From contig CAWDTM010000008.1 of the NCBI GenBank assembly GCA_963805305.1, positions 637,095 through 701,094 of the forward strand: a DNA stretch of 64,000 nucleotides, given 5' to 3'. A program made the translations under genes and the position numbers. The notes beneath the pieces were generated by a model. The model saw nothing but the letters and a program-made list of their open reading frames with translations. It was not told the DNA's origin and made no database searches. Below are positions 32,817 through 42,446 of the stretch, piece by piece. This DNA is from CAVXEH01 sp963805305. Its GTDB lineage: Bacteria > Chloroflexota > Limnocylindria > QHBO01. Numbering within the stretch: the stretch's first letter is position 1; each line of letters opens with the position of its first letter.

Positions 32817-35800
32817 ATGACGAAACCTTCCCCGTCCGCCGAGCTGGCTGCAGCACGGAAACGGATCGCGGAGCTCGAGGCGCGCGAGGCCGCGCACGAG
32901 CGCGCCGCCCAGGTGCAGGCGGCGTTGTATCGCATCGCCGAAACCGCCGCATCGGCTCAGGACCTGCCGACCTTCTACGCCACCGTGCACGAGATCGTGG
33001 GCGGCCTCATGTACGCGGACAACTTCTACATCGCGCTCTACGACGCCGAGCGCGAGCGCATGAACTACCCGTACTTCGTCGACACGTACGACTCGGACGT
33101 GCCCGATCCCAACGCGTGGGAGCCGTTCGGCGTGGGGCAGGCCCGGGGTGTCACCGCCTACGCCCTGCGCAGGGACCAGCCATTGCTCATCGATCCGGCC
33201 GAGTATCAGCGCCTCCTGGAGGCCGGCGAGATCGAGACCCTGGGCGTCGTCAAAGACGAGAGCCAATGGTTGGGCGTGCCACTGCGCGCCGAGGGGAGGA
33301 CTCTGGGTCTGCTGGTGGTCCAGAGCTACTCCGCCGACCACCGCTACACCGATGCGGACAAGGACCTGCTGGTGTTCGTTGCCCAGCACGTCGCCTCCGC
33401 GCTGACGCGCGCCCGGGCCCTCAAGGAGACGCGCGAGCGGAACGCCGAGCTGGCGATCGTGAACGAGGTCGGCCTGGCGCTGGCGAAGCAGCTGGATTTC
33501 AGCGCCGTGATCAACCTTGTCGGCGACCGGATCCGCGAGATCTTCGCGGTCGACACGGGGAACATCGGCCTCTACGACGAGGCAGCTTCCACGATCCAGC
33601 TCCCCTACTCCATGGACCAGGGCCGGCGGCTGGAGATGATCTCGCGACCGTTCGGGACCGGGCTGATGTCGGAGGTGATCAGCACCCGGGCGCCACTGCG
33701 TCTCAACACGAACGCCGAGGCGGAGGCGCATGGAGCCTTCATCTACGGATCCGACGAAGCGGAGTCCTGGCTCGGCGTCCCCATCCTTGCCGGTGATCGC
33801 GTTCTGGGCGCCATCGGCCTGGAGCGAGCCGCCCAGCACGCCTTCAGCGAGTCCGACGAGCGCCTGCTCTCCACGCTCGCCGCCAGCATGGGCGTCGCGC
33901 TCGAGAACGCGCGCCTCTTCGACGAGACCAAGCGGCTCCTGGCCGAGACCGAGCAGCGCAACGCCGAGCTGGCGGTCATCAACGAGATCGGTGCAGCGCT
34001 GGCGAAGCAGCTGGATTTCGATGCGATCACCGAGCTCGTCGGAGAGCGGGTGCGGGCCATCTTCTCCGCGTCGTCCGTGTTCGTGGCCCTCTACGACGAG
34101 GCGTCCGGCGTCATCCGCTTCCCGTACGAGATCGGCGAGGGCCAGCGGATGCACACCGAGCCCATGCCGCTCAACGAGGGTCTGACCTCGCAGGTCATCC
34201 GCTCCCGGACGTCGTTGCGGCTGGGGTCCACCGCGGAGTCGAGCGCCGCGGGAGGCATCAGCGTGGGAGATGCCTTCACGGAGTCGTGGGTCGGGGTGCC
34301 GATCCTCAGCGCCGGCCGCGTCATTGGCGTGATTGGCCTCGAAAGCCCGCAGGTCAACGCCTACACGGAGGCCGACGAGCGGCTGCTCGCAACGCTCGCC
34401 TCGAGCATGGGCGTGGCCCTGGAGAACGCGCGTCTGTTCGGTGAGACGAAGCGCCTCCTGGCCGAGACCGATGCGCGCGCCAACGAGCTCGCGGTCATCA
34501 ACGAGATCGGTGCGGCCCTGGCGCGGCAGCTCGATTTCAACGCCATCATCGAGCTCGTCGGCGACCGCGTCTCTCAGATACTCCGCTCCAGGGACGTGTC
34601 CATCGCCATCCACGACCCGGCGACAGACCTCATCAGCTTCCCGTACCAGACGGAGGACGGCAAGCACTTCGTCGATGAACCGATTCCCCTGGGGGCTGGG
34701 ATCACCTCGCGGATCATCCAGACCAGGGAACCCCTCCGGATTGGTACGGCAGCCGAGGCCGATCTCCTGGGTGCTCACTGGACGGGGAACACCGCCGAGC
34801 GCAAGGACTCGTATCTCGGCGTTCCCATCCCCGCCAGCGACCGCGTGCTGGGAGTCGTCTCGGTGGTTGCCAGCGCCCCGAACGCCTTCTCGGATGCCGA
34901 CGAACGCCTGATCTCGACCCTCGCCACCTCGATGGGCGTTGCGCTGGAGAACGCGCGCTTGTTCGGCGAGACGAAGCGCCTCCTCGCGGAGACGGACGAG
35001 CGTGCGGCCGAGCTGGCCATCATCAACAGCGTCCAGCAGGGCCTCGCGGCAAACCTGGACATGCAGGCCATGTACGACCTGGTGGGTGACAAGATCCAGG
35101 AGATCTTCGATGCGCAGGTGGTCGACATCGGCATCCTCGACAGGGACGCCAACGCGATCCAGTTCACGTACACCATCGAGCGTGGGGTGCGCTTCCCGAA
35201 CGAGACCATGGCCGTCATCGGGCCCCGCCGCCACGTCCTTGAGACCCGCGAGCCACTCGTCTTCAACGAGGACCTGCTGAACCAGGTCCGGCAGTACGGG
35301 CAGGAGGGCGTGGTGTCCGGCGAGCTGCCGCAGTCGGCGGTCTACGCGCCGCTCATCAGCGGCGGCGAGGCGCGCGGCGTCATCAGCCTCCAGAACCTCG
35401 ACCGCGAGCACGCGTTCTCGGATGCCGACGTCCGGCTCCTGATGACCCTTGCCAGCAGCCTGGCGGTCGCGCTCGACAATGCGCGGCTCTTCGGTGAGAC
35501 GAGGCGCCTTCTGGGCGAGACGGACGAGCGTGCCGCCGAGCTGGCGATCATGAACAGCGTCCAGCAAGGCCTTGCCCAGAACCTGGACATGCAGGCGATG
35601 TACGAGCTCGTCGGGGACAAGATCCAGGAGATCTTCGACTCCCAGGTGGTCGACATCGGCATCTTCGACCTCGAGGCAGGGGTGGTCCGCTATCCATACA
35701 CCATCGAGCGCGGCGTCCGGTTCCCGGACCTGCCCACCCCGCTGGCCATGGCCGACCTGTCGCGCGAGATGCTCGCGACCGGCAGCGCCATCCTGATCAA

Positions 35801-38800
35801 CGACGTCCCGGCCTGGGAGGCCGAGCGCGAACGTTCGGGCGTTGTCCAGGGAGAGCCGCCCCTCTCGGTCCTTATGGTCCCCATCACCTCTGCCGGCACC
35901 ATCACCGGGCGGATCTCCCTCCAGAACCTCGACCGCAGGAATGCCTTCAGCCAGGCCGATCTCCGGCTTCTCTCGACCCTGGCCGCCAGCCTGTCCGTGG
36001 CGCTCGACAACGCCCGGCTCTTCGACGAGACGAACCGGCGCGCGGCCGAGCTCGCCATCGTCAACGACCTGCAGCGTGCGCTCGCATCGCAGGTCGACGT
36101 GCAGGCCATGTACGAGCTGGTGGGCGAGCGGGCGAACGACGTCTTCGACACGCACGTCGTGGACATCGCCGTCTTCGACCAGGCCGCTGGGACGATGCGG
36201 TTCCCCTTCAGCGTCGAACGCGGCAGCCGGTTCCCGGACGAAGTGCGGCCCATCATGGGCTTCCGCAAGCACGTCCTCGAGAGCCGCATGCCCCTGCTCA
36301 TCAGCGAGAAGCTGCGCGAGATCGGCGCCCAGTACGGGCAGGGAGCGCAGATCAAGGGAGAACCGGCGAAGTCGGCCCTCTTCGTGCCGCTCCTCGTTGG
36401 CGAGGAGGTGGCCGGCGTCATCAGCCTCCAGAACCTCGACCGGGAGCATGCATTCACGGACCGCGACCTCTCCCTGCTGACGACCCTGGCCGCCAGCCTC
36501 TCCGTGGCGCTGCGGACCGGGCGCCTGATCGACGAGACCCGCGCGCGCGTGGCGGAGCTGGCGACCATCAACTCGGTGGGCGAGGCGCTGACCGCGCAGG
36601 TCGAGATCGCTCCCCTGCTCGAGGTGGTTGGCGACAAGCTGCGCGACGCCTTCGGGGCCGATATCGCCTTCATCGCGCTGCTGGACGAGGCGGCGGGCCT
36701 CATCCGCTTCCCGTACTACGTCGAAGCCGGAGCCCGGGAGCCGCAGGAGCCCATGGCCCTTGGCGAAGGCCTCAGCTCGCAGATCATCACCACCCGTGAG
36801 CCAATCCTCGCCAACCGCGCAGCGGAGCTCGAGCACGCCCCGCTGGTCGGCACCCGTCCGCGCTCGTTCCTGGGCGTGCCCATCGTGGTCGGCGAGCGCG
36901 CCATCGGCGTCATCAGCGTCCAGAGCACCACCCAGGAGGGTCGCTTCCAGGAGTCCGATGCCCGCCTGCTGTCGACCATTGCCGCGAACGTGGGGGTCGC
37001 CGTCCAGAACGCCCGGCTGTATGACGAGACCCGGCAGCGCGCGGACCAGATGGCGGCCCTGGCCGACGTGAGCCGCGAGATCTCCGCCACGCTGGAGCGT
37101 TCCGCGGTGCTGCACATGATCGCGGAGCGCGCGAAGACGCTGCTGCGGGGCGACTCCAGCGTCGTGTACCTGCGCACCGACGACCCCGACGTCTTCCGCG
37201 CGGAGGTCGCCATTGGACAGCTGGCGGATGCCGTCCAGGGATTCCCGCTCCTGCGCGGGACGGGGATCATGGGCGCCATCATCGAGTCCGGCCGCGCCGA
37301 GGTCGTGAACGACGCCCGCAACGACCCGCGCGCCCAGACCATCCCCGGCACGGAGGACGACGAGGAGGACCGCCTCATGGCGGCACCGCTCATCGTCCGC
37401 GGCGAGGTGAGCGGCATGCTCGCGGTCTGGCGGTCCGTTGGCGTCGAGGACTTCAGCGAGCTGGACCTCAGCTTCCTGGTGGGCCTCTCGCAGCAGGCCG
37501 CCATCGCGGTGCAGAACGCCGCGCTCTTCGAGGACACCCTCGAGGCCCGCCAGGCCGCCGAGCAGGCGAACGAGGCCAAGAGCTCGTTCCTGGCGGCCAT
37601 GAGCCACGAGATCCGGACCCCGTTGAACGCGGTGATCGGGATGAGCGGACTGCTCGTCGACACGCCGCTCAACGAGGAGCAGCACGACTACGCGGAGACC
37701 ATCCGCACCTCCGGAGACGCGCTGCTGACCATCATCAACGACGTCCTGGACTTCTCGAAGATCGAGGCGGGCCGCGTGGAGCTCGAGGCGCGACCGTACG
37801 TTCTCCGCGAGGCCGTCGAGGCGTCGCTCGACATCCTGGCGCCCACGGCGGCCAAGAAGGGCCTGGAGCTGGTCTACGCCATCGACGAGGACCTGCCAAC
37901 GGTCCTCGTCGGCGACGCCGGCCGCCTGCGCCAGGTGGTCCTGAACCTGCTCTCGAACGCGGTGAAGTTCACCGAGCGCGGGGAGGTGCTCGTCACCGTG
38001 GCCGGGGCGGAGGTGCGCGCCGCGACCGGTCGTGCCGCGGCGACCTGGGAGATCCGGGTCGACGTGCGGGACACCGGCATCGGGATCCCCGCCGCCGCCA
38101 TGGATCGGCTCTTCCAGTCCTTCAGCCAGGTGGACGCCTCCATTGCACGCCGGTACGGCGGCACCGGACTGGGCCTGGCCATCAGCCGCCGCCTGGCCGA
38201 GCTGATGGACGGCTCCCTGACCGCGGAGAGCAGCGGCAAGGCCGGGGAGGGCAGCACCTTCCACCTGGTGATCCGCAACCCGGTCGGCAGGGCGGACGCC
38301 GTGGCCTCCACCCGCGCACCGCGCATCGAGGCGGACCTCGGCGGCAAGACGGTCCTGATCGTGGACGACAATGCCACGAATCGCCGCATCCTCGTCGCCC
38401 AGACCGCTCGGTGGGGCATGGTCCCGCGGGAGACGGGCTCCCCCACCGAAGCGCTGGCCTGGCTTGCCGGCGGGGAGCGGTTCGAGGTCATCCTCTCCGA
38501 CCTGATCATGCCGGAGATGGACGGCCTGGAGCTCGCCGCGCAGGTTCGCGCGTCGAACGGCAAAGGCGTCCCGCCACCGGTCGTGATCCTCTCCTCCATA
38601 GGGCTCCGGGAGCGCGACGACGGGAGCGTCGCCGGCTGGCTCGCCAAGCCGGTCAAGCCCTCCGCCCTGCATGACACCATCGCAACCATCCTGCTCGGCG
38701 GGGTTGCCACCCAGGCGGCTGCGGTCGCCACCAGCGGGGCCGACGCCGACACCGTCCTCGGGGAGCGGCACCCGCTGCGCATCCTCCTCGCGGAGGACAA

Positions 38801-39209
38801 CGCGGTGAACCAGAAGCTTGCCCTCCGGCTCCTGGCCCAGCTCGGCTACGCAGCCCCGGTGGCAGGGGACGGGCTGCAGGCCATTTCGGCGCTCGAAGGC
38901 GGCGACTTCGACGTTGTCCTCATGGACGTCCAGATGCCGGAGCTCGATGGGCTGGAGGCGACCCGCCGCATCCGCGCCCGCTGGCCGGACCGTCCGCTGC
39001 GGATCGTGGCCATGACCGCCAACGCCATGGCCGGCGACCGCGAGGCGTGCCTCGCGGCGGGCATGGACGACTACATCAGCAAGCCCATTCGCGTCGCGGA
39101 GCTCACCGCGGCGCTCGAGCGGGTGCCGGGCACCGGTCCGACGATTGGCCGGCATCGGACCCGCAAGCAGTCCTCCAGGACCAACGGCAAGAGGAACGCA
39201 CGTGCCTGA
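32817..39209 (+). CDS. Giant hybrid histidine kinase: nine GAF units, HisKA, HATPase, two receivers
   Basis: A 2130-aa cytoplasmic sensor. By internal repeats I count nine GAF units (~30-1540), each closing with a DERLLSTLA-type helix and an ARLF-ET linker. Units 5 and 6 share NLDMQAMY, LVGDKIQEIFD and QVVDIGI almost exactly, indicating recent duplication. HisKA has AAMSHEIRTPLNAVIGMSG with phospho-His1597; the ATPase shows NLLSNAVKFTERG, DTGIGIP and RRYGGTGLGLAIS. Two receiver domains follow with phospho-Asp1895 (SDLIMPEMDG) and Asp2037 (LMDVQMPELDG). Overlapping HPt and REC-cyclase genes complete a phosphorelay. The stimulus is unknown; so many GAFs suggest several small ligands or redox cues. 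Confidence 0.93.
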   Translation: MTKPSPSAELAAARKRIAELEAREAAHERAAQVQAALYRIAETAASAQDLPTFYATVHEIVGGLMYADNFYIALYDAERERMNYPYFVDTYDSDVPDPNAWEPFGVGQARGVTAYALRRDQPLLIDPAEYQRLLEAGEIETLGVVKDESQWLGVPLRAEGRTLGLLVVQSYSADHRYTDADKDLLVFVAQHVASALTRARALKETRERNAELAIVNEVGLALAKQLDFSAVINLVGDRIREIFAVDTGNIGLYDEAASTIQLPYSMDQGRRLEMISRPFGTGLMSEVISTRAPLRLNTNAEAEAHGAFIYGSDEAESWLGVPILAGDRVLGAIGLERAAQHAFSESDERLLSTLAASMGVALENARLFDETKRLLAETEQRNAELAVINEIGAALAKQLDFDAITELVGERVRAIFSASSVFVALYDEASGVIRFPYEIGEGQRMHTEPMPLNEGLTSQVIRSRTSLRLGSTAESSAAGGISVGDAFTESWVGVPILSAGRVIGVIGLESPQVNAYTEADERLLATLASSMGVALENARLFGETKRLLAETDARANELAVINEIGAALARQLDFNAIIELVGDRVSQILRSRDVSIAIHDPATDLISFPYQTEDGKHFVDEPIPLGAGITSRIIQTREPLRIGTAAEADLLGAHWTGNTAERKDSYLGVPIPASDRVLGVVSVVASAPNAFSDADERLISTLATSMGVALENARLFGETKRLLAETDERAAELAIINSVQQGLAANLDMQAMYDLVGDKIQEIFDAQVVDIGILDRDANAIQFTYTIERGVRFPNETMAVIGPRRHVLETREPLVFNEDLLNQVRQYGQEGVVSGELPQSAVYAPLISGGEARGVISLQNLDREHAFSDADVRLLMTLASSLAVALDNARLFGETRRLLGETDERAAELAIMNSVQQGLAQNLDMQAMYELVGDKIQEIFDSQVVDIGIFDLEAGVVRYPYTIERGVRFPDLPTPLAMADLSREMLATGSAILINDVPAWEAERERSGVVQGEPPLSVLMVPITSAGTITGRISLQNLDRRNAFSQADLRLLSTLAASLSVALDNARLFDETNRRAAELAIVNDLQRALASQVDVQAMYELVGERANDVFDTHVVDIAVFDQAAGTMRFPFSVERGSRFPDEVRPIMGFRKHVLESRMPLLISEKLREIGAQYGQGAQIKGEPAKSALFVPLLVGEEVAGVISLQNLDREHAFTDRDLSLLTTLAASLSVALRTGRLIDETRARVAELATINSVGEALTAQVEIAPLLEVVGDKLRDAFGADIAFIALLDEAAGLIRFPYYVEAGAREPQEPMALGEGLSSQIITTREPILANRAAELEHAPLVGTRPRSFLGVPIVVGERAIGVISVQSTTQEGRFQESDARLLSTIAANVGVAVQNARLYDETRQRADQMAALADVSREISATLERSAVLHMIAERAKTLLRGDSSVVYLRTDDPDVFRAEVAIGQLADAVQGFPLLRGTGIMGAIIESGRAEVVNDARNDPRAQTIPGTEDDEEDRLMAAPLIVRGEVSGMLAVWRSVGVEDFSELDLSFLVGLSQQAAIAVQNAALFEDTLEARQAAEQANEAKSSFLAAMSHEIRTPLNAVIGMSGLLVDTPLNEEQHDYAETIRTSGDALLTIINDVLDFSKIEAGRVELEARPYVLREAVEASLDILAPTAAKKGLELVYAIDEDLPTVLVGDAGRLRQVVLNLLSNAVKFTERGEVLVTVAGAEVRAATGRAAATWEIRVDVRDTGIGIPAAAMDRLFQSFSQVDASIARRYGGTGLGLAISRRLAELMDGSLTAESSGKAGEGSTFHLVIRNPVGRADAVASTRAPRIEADLGGKTVLIVDDNATNRRILVAQTARWGMVPRETGSPTEALAWLAGGERFEVILSDLIMPEMDGLELAAQVRASNGKGVPPPVVILSSIGLRERDDGSVAGWLAKPVKPSALHDTIATILLGGVATQAAAVATSGADADTVLGERHPLRILLAEDNAVNQKLALRLLAQLGYAAPVAGDGLQAISALEGGDFDVVLMDVQMPELDGLEATRRIRARWPDRPLRIVAMTANAMAGDREACLAAGMDDYISKPIRVAELTAALERVPGTGPTIGRHRTRKQSSRTNGKRNARA

Positions 39210-39573
39210 CCAAACACCGGTGCTCGACGAGTCCGTCCTGGCCGAGCTGCAGACCTCGACGGGAGACGACGCGGCCTTCGTCCGCGAGCTGATCGACACC
39301 TTCCTGGCCGATGTCTCGGTCCAGCTGGACGGCATCGCCGCAGCAGTGCAGGCCAATGATCCCGCTGCCCTCGTCCGGCCGGCGCACACCCTCAAGTCCG
39401 GGAGCGCCACCGTGGGTGCCATGCGGCTGGCCGCGGTTGCGCGCGAGCTGGAGTTTGCGGGCAGATCCGGTGCCCTGGACGCCGGCGCGCAGCGCGGCCT
39501 GGAGACCGCCCGAGCAGAAGCCGATGCGGCACGCCAGGCCATGGCGGCCTGGCTGGACCGGGAGGTCGGCTGA
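39202..39573 (+). CDS. HPt phosphotransfer protein
   Basis: A 123-aa four-helix HPt domain. AHTLKSGSATVGA carries the phospho-accepting His62, and the following VARELEFAGRSGALD matches the second half of the bundle. GTG 39202 overlaps the last codons of the hybrid kinase (stop 39207-39209), and its own TGA shares the A with the ATG of the next gene, so all three are translated in a chain. It would shuttle phosphate from the kinase receiver to the REC-cyclase response regulator. Confidence 0.9.
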   Translation: MPDQTPVLDESVLAELQTSTGDDAAFVRELIDTFLADVSVQLDGIAAAVQANDPAALVRPAHTLKSGSATVGAMRLAAVARELEFAGRSGALDAGAQRGLETARAEADAARQAMAAWLDREVG

Positions 39574-40658
39574 TGGCCAGCGGTATCGCCCTGGTCGTCG
39601 ACGACTCCCCGGTCAACCGGCTGGTCCTCACCAAGCGCCTCGAGGCGCTGAACCTGGAGGTGCTCCAGGCCGAGAATGGCATGCAGGCCCTGGAGCTGCT
39701 GGGCGCCAGGCCCGGCGTGGTGGACGTGGTCCTGCTCGACGTGGTGATGCCCGAGCTCGACGGATACGAGACGCTCGCCGCCATGAAGGGCGACCCTGCC
39801 ACGCAGCACATCCCGGTGCTGGTGGTCTCCAGCGTCGAGGAGCTGGACTCGGTGGTGCGCTGCATCGAGCTGGGTGCGACCGATTACCTTCCCAAGCCCA
39901 TCGACCCGCCCATCCTCGCGGCACGCATCAACGCCTCCCTGGCCGCCAAGCGCCTGCACGACGTGCAGCAGGAATCGCTCGAGCGCGAACGGGCGCTGAA
40001 CAGGACCATCGAGCGGCAGAAGGAGGAGCTGAGCCGATTCCTCTCCCCCCAGATCGCGGCGCTCGTCTCCTCGGCCGAGGGCGAGCAGCTGCTGGCAGGG
40101 CATCGGCGGGAGATCACGGTGGTCTTCTGCGACCTGCGCGGCTTCACAACGTTTGCGGAGCAGGCGGACCCCGAGGCGTTGTTCGCCCTCCTCGGGGAGT
40201 ACCACGGCATGCTGGGGCAGGCGATCATCGAGCACGGCGGCACGCTCGAGCACTTCGCCGGCGACGGCGTGATGGTCTTCTTCAACGACCCCATCGCCCA
40301 GGAGGACCATGTCGAGCGCGCGGTCCGCATGGCGGTGACCATGCGCGAACGCTTCGCGGAGCTCGGGGCGCTCTGGCACAAGCGCGGCTACGAGCTGGGG
40401 CTGGGTGTGGGGATCGCGGTGGGATACGCCACGCTGGGAAGGATCGGATTCGAGGGGCGGCACGACTACGGCGCCATCGGCAACGTCACGATCCTCGCGT
40501 CGCGTCTGTGCAGCCAGGCCCAGGCGGGGCAGATCCTGCTCAGCCCGCGGGCGCAGACCATCATCGAGGAGCTCGTTGAGTCCGAGTCCGTTGGCGAGCT
40601 GACCCTGAAGGGGCTGACCCGGCCGGTCCTGGCCAGCAACGTGGTTGCCCTGCGCTGA
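39573..40658 (+). CDS. Response regulator with class III cyclase output
   Basis: A 361-aa protein. Residues 1-125 are a receiver domain (VVDDSPVNR; phospho-Asp56 in LLDVVMPELDG; Lys in LPKPIDPP). A coiled-coil signalling helix (HDVQQESLERERALNRTIER) follows. Residues ~175-355 are a class III cyclase domain with metal Asp in VVFCDLRGFTTF and in FAGDGVMVFF. It is the third gene of an overlapping set with the hybrid kinase and HPt. Phosphorylation would therefore control cAMP or cGMP production (inference from architecture). Confidence 0.92.
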   Translation: MASGIALVVDDSPVNRLVLTKRLEALNLEVLQAENGMQALELLGARPGVVDVVLLDVVMPELDGYETLAAMKGDPATQHIPVLVVSSVEELDSVVRCIELGATDYLPKPIDPPILAARINASLAAKRLHDVQQESLERERALNRTIERQKEELSRFLSPQIAALVSSAEGEQLLAGHRREITVVFCDLRGFTTFAEQADPEALFALLGEYHGMLGQAIIEHGGTLEHFAGDGVMVFFNDPIAQEDHVERAVRMAVTMRERFAELGALWHKRGYELGLGVGIAVGYATLGRIGFEGRHDYGAIGNVTILASRLCSQAQAGQILLSPRAQTIIEELVESESVGELTLKGLTRPVLASNVVALR

Positions 40659-40693
40659 GGCGCCGCGGCGGCACGGTGGGGCGCGAGCCTGCG

Positions 40694-40918
40694 CCGGCCG
40701 GGTGGTAACCCCATTGCCGGTGTGACCGCCCGGCCACGAGCGGTCGGCGCCGGACGGTTGGCCGGGTAATCCAGCAGACCGCGCAGCCGGTGGGCCTGTC
40801 CCTGGGCGGAGACCAGCTCCCGAACGGCGTCTTCGGCGGTCGTTCGGGCAATGCCATGACCGGCCGGGCGTGGGCGGCGCGGGGGCGGGTGGTAACGCCG
40901 CGATAAGCGTGCGGTGGG
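40694..40918 (+). repeat. Dispersed palindromic repeat element, cluster E2 (four units)
   Basis: Four cores: GGTAACC 40704, GGTAATC 40765, GGCAATG 40847 and GGTAACG 40891 (spacings 61, 82, 44). The third unit begins CGGTCGTTCGG. The cluster fills most of the 282-bp gap between the REC-cyclase and the XRE gene at 40941. Spacing is less regular than in the other trios. Confidence 0.6.
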
Positions 40919-40940
40919 CGTCCCGCGGCAATGATCTGGC

Positions 40941-41594
40941 ATGGCCGCGCGCACGAACCGCGTCGACGAGGCTGGACGGCGGGCCTCATGGCAGCTGGCC
41001 GGCCTGGTTCGTGAGCTCCGCGCGGCTCGCGTCAGCGCGGGCCTCAGCCAGGCCACGGTCGCCCGCGCGGTGGGCTGCTCCCGCGAGCTGGTGAAGGCCT
41101 GGGAAAGCGGCCGTTCGAGTCCCTCGGTCACGCGGCTCGCCCGCTGGGCGTGCGCAGTCGGGCTGGACGTTCCGCTGCGGACCTATCCCGGTGGATCGCC
41201 GCTTCGCGACGCGGGGCAGCTGCGCGCGCTGGGGCGCGCTCGCGCCACCATCGGCGGCGAATGGGCGTGGCGTGCAGAGGTGCCGGTCAGTTCGGACCCG
41301 CTGGACCGCCGGGCGGTAGATGCGGTGCTCGAGCTGGACGAGGTGCGCGTCGGCGTGGAGGTCGTTTCCCGGCTCGGCGATGCTCAGGCCGAGGTCCGCC
41401 GGGCCATCCTGAAACAGGAGGTCGCACAGCTGGACCGGTTGCTCCTGGTGCTGCCCGATACCCGTCACAACCGGCGCGCCGTGATGGAGGGCGCCGCGAC
41501 GCTGCGAAGCGCGTTCCCTCTTGCCTCGCGGGCGGTCCTGGCCGCCTTGCGCGCAGGGCGGCTTCCGGGCGCCAATGGAGTGCTGCTCGTCTGA
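40941..41594 (+). CDS. XRE-family HTH protein with conserved C-terminal domain (paralogue B)
   Basis: A 217-aa homologue of the protein at 10259-10909. The HTH (residues ~22-80) reads LRAARVSAGLSQATVARAVG and LVKAWESGR, closer to the standard XRE consensus than copy A. The C-terminal domain keeps PGGSPLRDAGQL, EVPVSSDPLDRRAVDAVLEL, GVEV, a long helix with LLLVLPDTRHNRRA, and GRLPGANGVLLV. The gene lies between repeat clusters E2 and E3, ending 16 bp before E3. A role in binding those palindromes is possible but unproven. Confidence 0.8.
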   Translation: MAARTNRVDEAGRRASWQLAGLVRELRAARVSAGLSQATVARAVGCSRELVKAWESGRSSPSVTRLARWACAVGLDVPLRTYPGGSPLRDAGQLRALGRARATIGGEWAWRAEVPVSSDPLDRRAVDAVLELDEVRVGVEVVSRLGDAQAEVRRAILKQEVAQLDRLLLVLPDTRHNRRAVMEGAATLRSAFPLASRAVLAALRAGRLPGANGVLLV

Positions 41595-41610
41595 TCCGCG
41601 TGGCCGCGCC

Positions 41611-41771
41611 TCGCTGAATTGGTAATCCACGTACCCGCACGACCGCGGGCCGGACACCAGCGCCGTTCTTCCAGGCACGTGGGGGTCGCCCGGGTAACGC
41701 CCTGACCCATCTGACCGCCGCGGACCACCCCGCCGGTGCAACCGGCAACCCCATGACCGAAGGAGCCGGTA
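41611..41771 (+). repeat. Dispersed palindromic repeat element, trio E3
   Basis: Cores GGTAATC 41621, GGTAACG 41693 and GGCAACC 41744, spacings exactly 72 and 51. Unit 1 continues CACGTACCCGCACGACCG; unit 3 continues CCATGACCG. The element lies 16 bp after the XRE gene and ends 15 bp before the methyltransferase gene, so it overlaps that gene's likely promoter. Confidence 0.75.
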
Positions 41772-41786
41772 CGGTATCGTGCCGGG

Positions 41787-42446
41787 ATGAGCCGACCCGA
41801 TCCGAGCTGCTGCCGCCCCAGGTACGCCGTCTTCGACGAGCGCACCGCCCACGAGGAGCTGGAAACGTACCGCCAGGAAGGCCCCGACACCGAGTCGAGC
41901 GACCTGGTCGCGGTGCTGGAGCGCCAGGGCCTGGAGGGGGCGACCGCCCTGGACATCGGCTCCGGGGTAGGCACCATCGGCCATGGGCTGGTGGCTGCCG
42001 GCGTCACCCACCTGACCGATGTCGACGGGTCCCCGTCCTATCTCGCGGTCGCCCGGGAAGAGGCAGAGCGACGCGGAACGGCGGAGCGCTGGGCGTTCCG
42101 CGAGGGAGACTTCGTGGCGCTGGCGGGCGAGATCGGCCCGGCTGACGTCGTGACCCTGGGCCGGGTCCTGTGCTGCTACGCGGACTGGCGCTCGTTGGTC
42201 AGCGCCTCGACGGCCCGGGCGCTTCGGCTCTACGGCGTGGTCTACCCGATCAGCCGATGGTGGCTTCGACTGGGGGCCGCCATCGCCAATCCCCTCTTCC
42301 GCCTGACCCGCCAGACATCGCGGATCTTCATCCATCCCGACCGCGAGGTGGATGCGGCCATCCGCGCCGCCGGCTTCGAACGCATCCACGCCCGTCGCGG
42401 GCTGGTGTGGCAGAGCGCGGCGTACCGGCGGATCGCCGGCGCCTGA
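41787..42446 (+). CDS. Class I SAM-dependent methyltransferase
   Basis: A 219-aa methyltransferase. ALDIGSGVGTIGHGL is motif I (SAM binding), DVDGSPSYLAVAREEAERRG is the acidic loop binding the ribose, and ADVVTLGRVLCCYAD is motif IV. The C-terminal segment IFIHPDREVDAAIRAAGFER with a terminal WQSAAYRR resembles magnesium-protoporphyrin methyltransferase-like proteins, but no substrate can be assigned. ATG 41787 lies just past repeat E3. Confidence 0.85.
   Translation: MSRPDPSCCRPRYAVFDERTAHEELETYRQEGPDTESSDLVAVLERQGLEGATALDIGSGVGTIGHGLVAAGVTHLTDVDGSPSYLAVAREEAERRGTAERWAFREGDFVALAGEIGPADVVTLGRVLCCYADWRSLVSASTARALRLYGVVYPISRWWLRLGAAIANPLFRLTRQTSRIFIHPDREVDAAIRAAGFERIHARRGLVWQSAAYRRIAGA

Noticed and set aside
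32658..40931. A 2757-codon open frame on the minus strand opposite the giant kinase
   Set aside because: It is an antisense shadow produced by high GC: it avoids stops because the sense gene uses GC-ending codons. The sense product has clear GAF, HisKA and receiver motifs; the antisense product has none and is His/Asp/Arg-rich.
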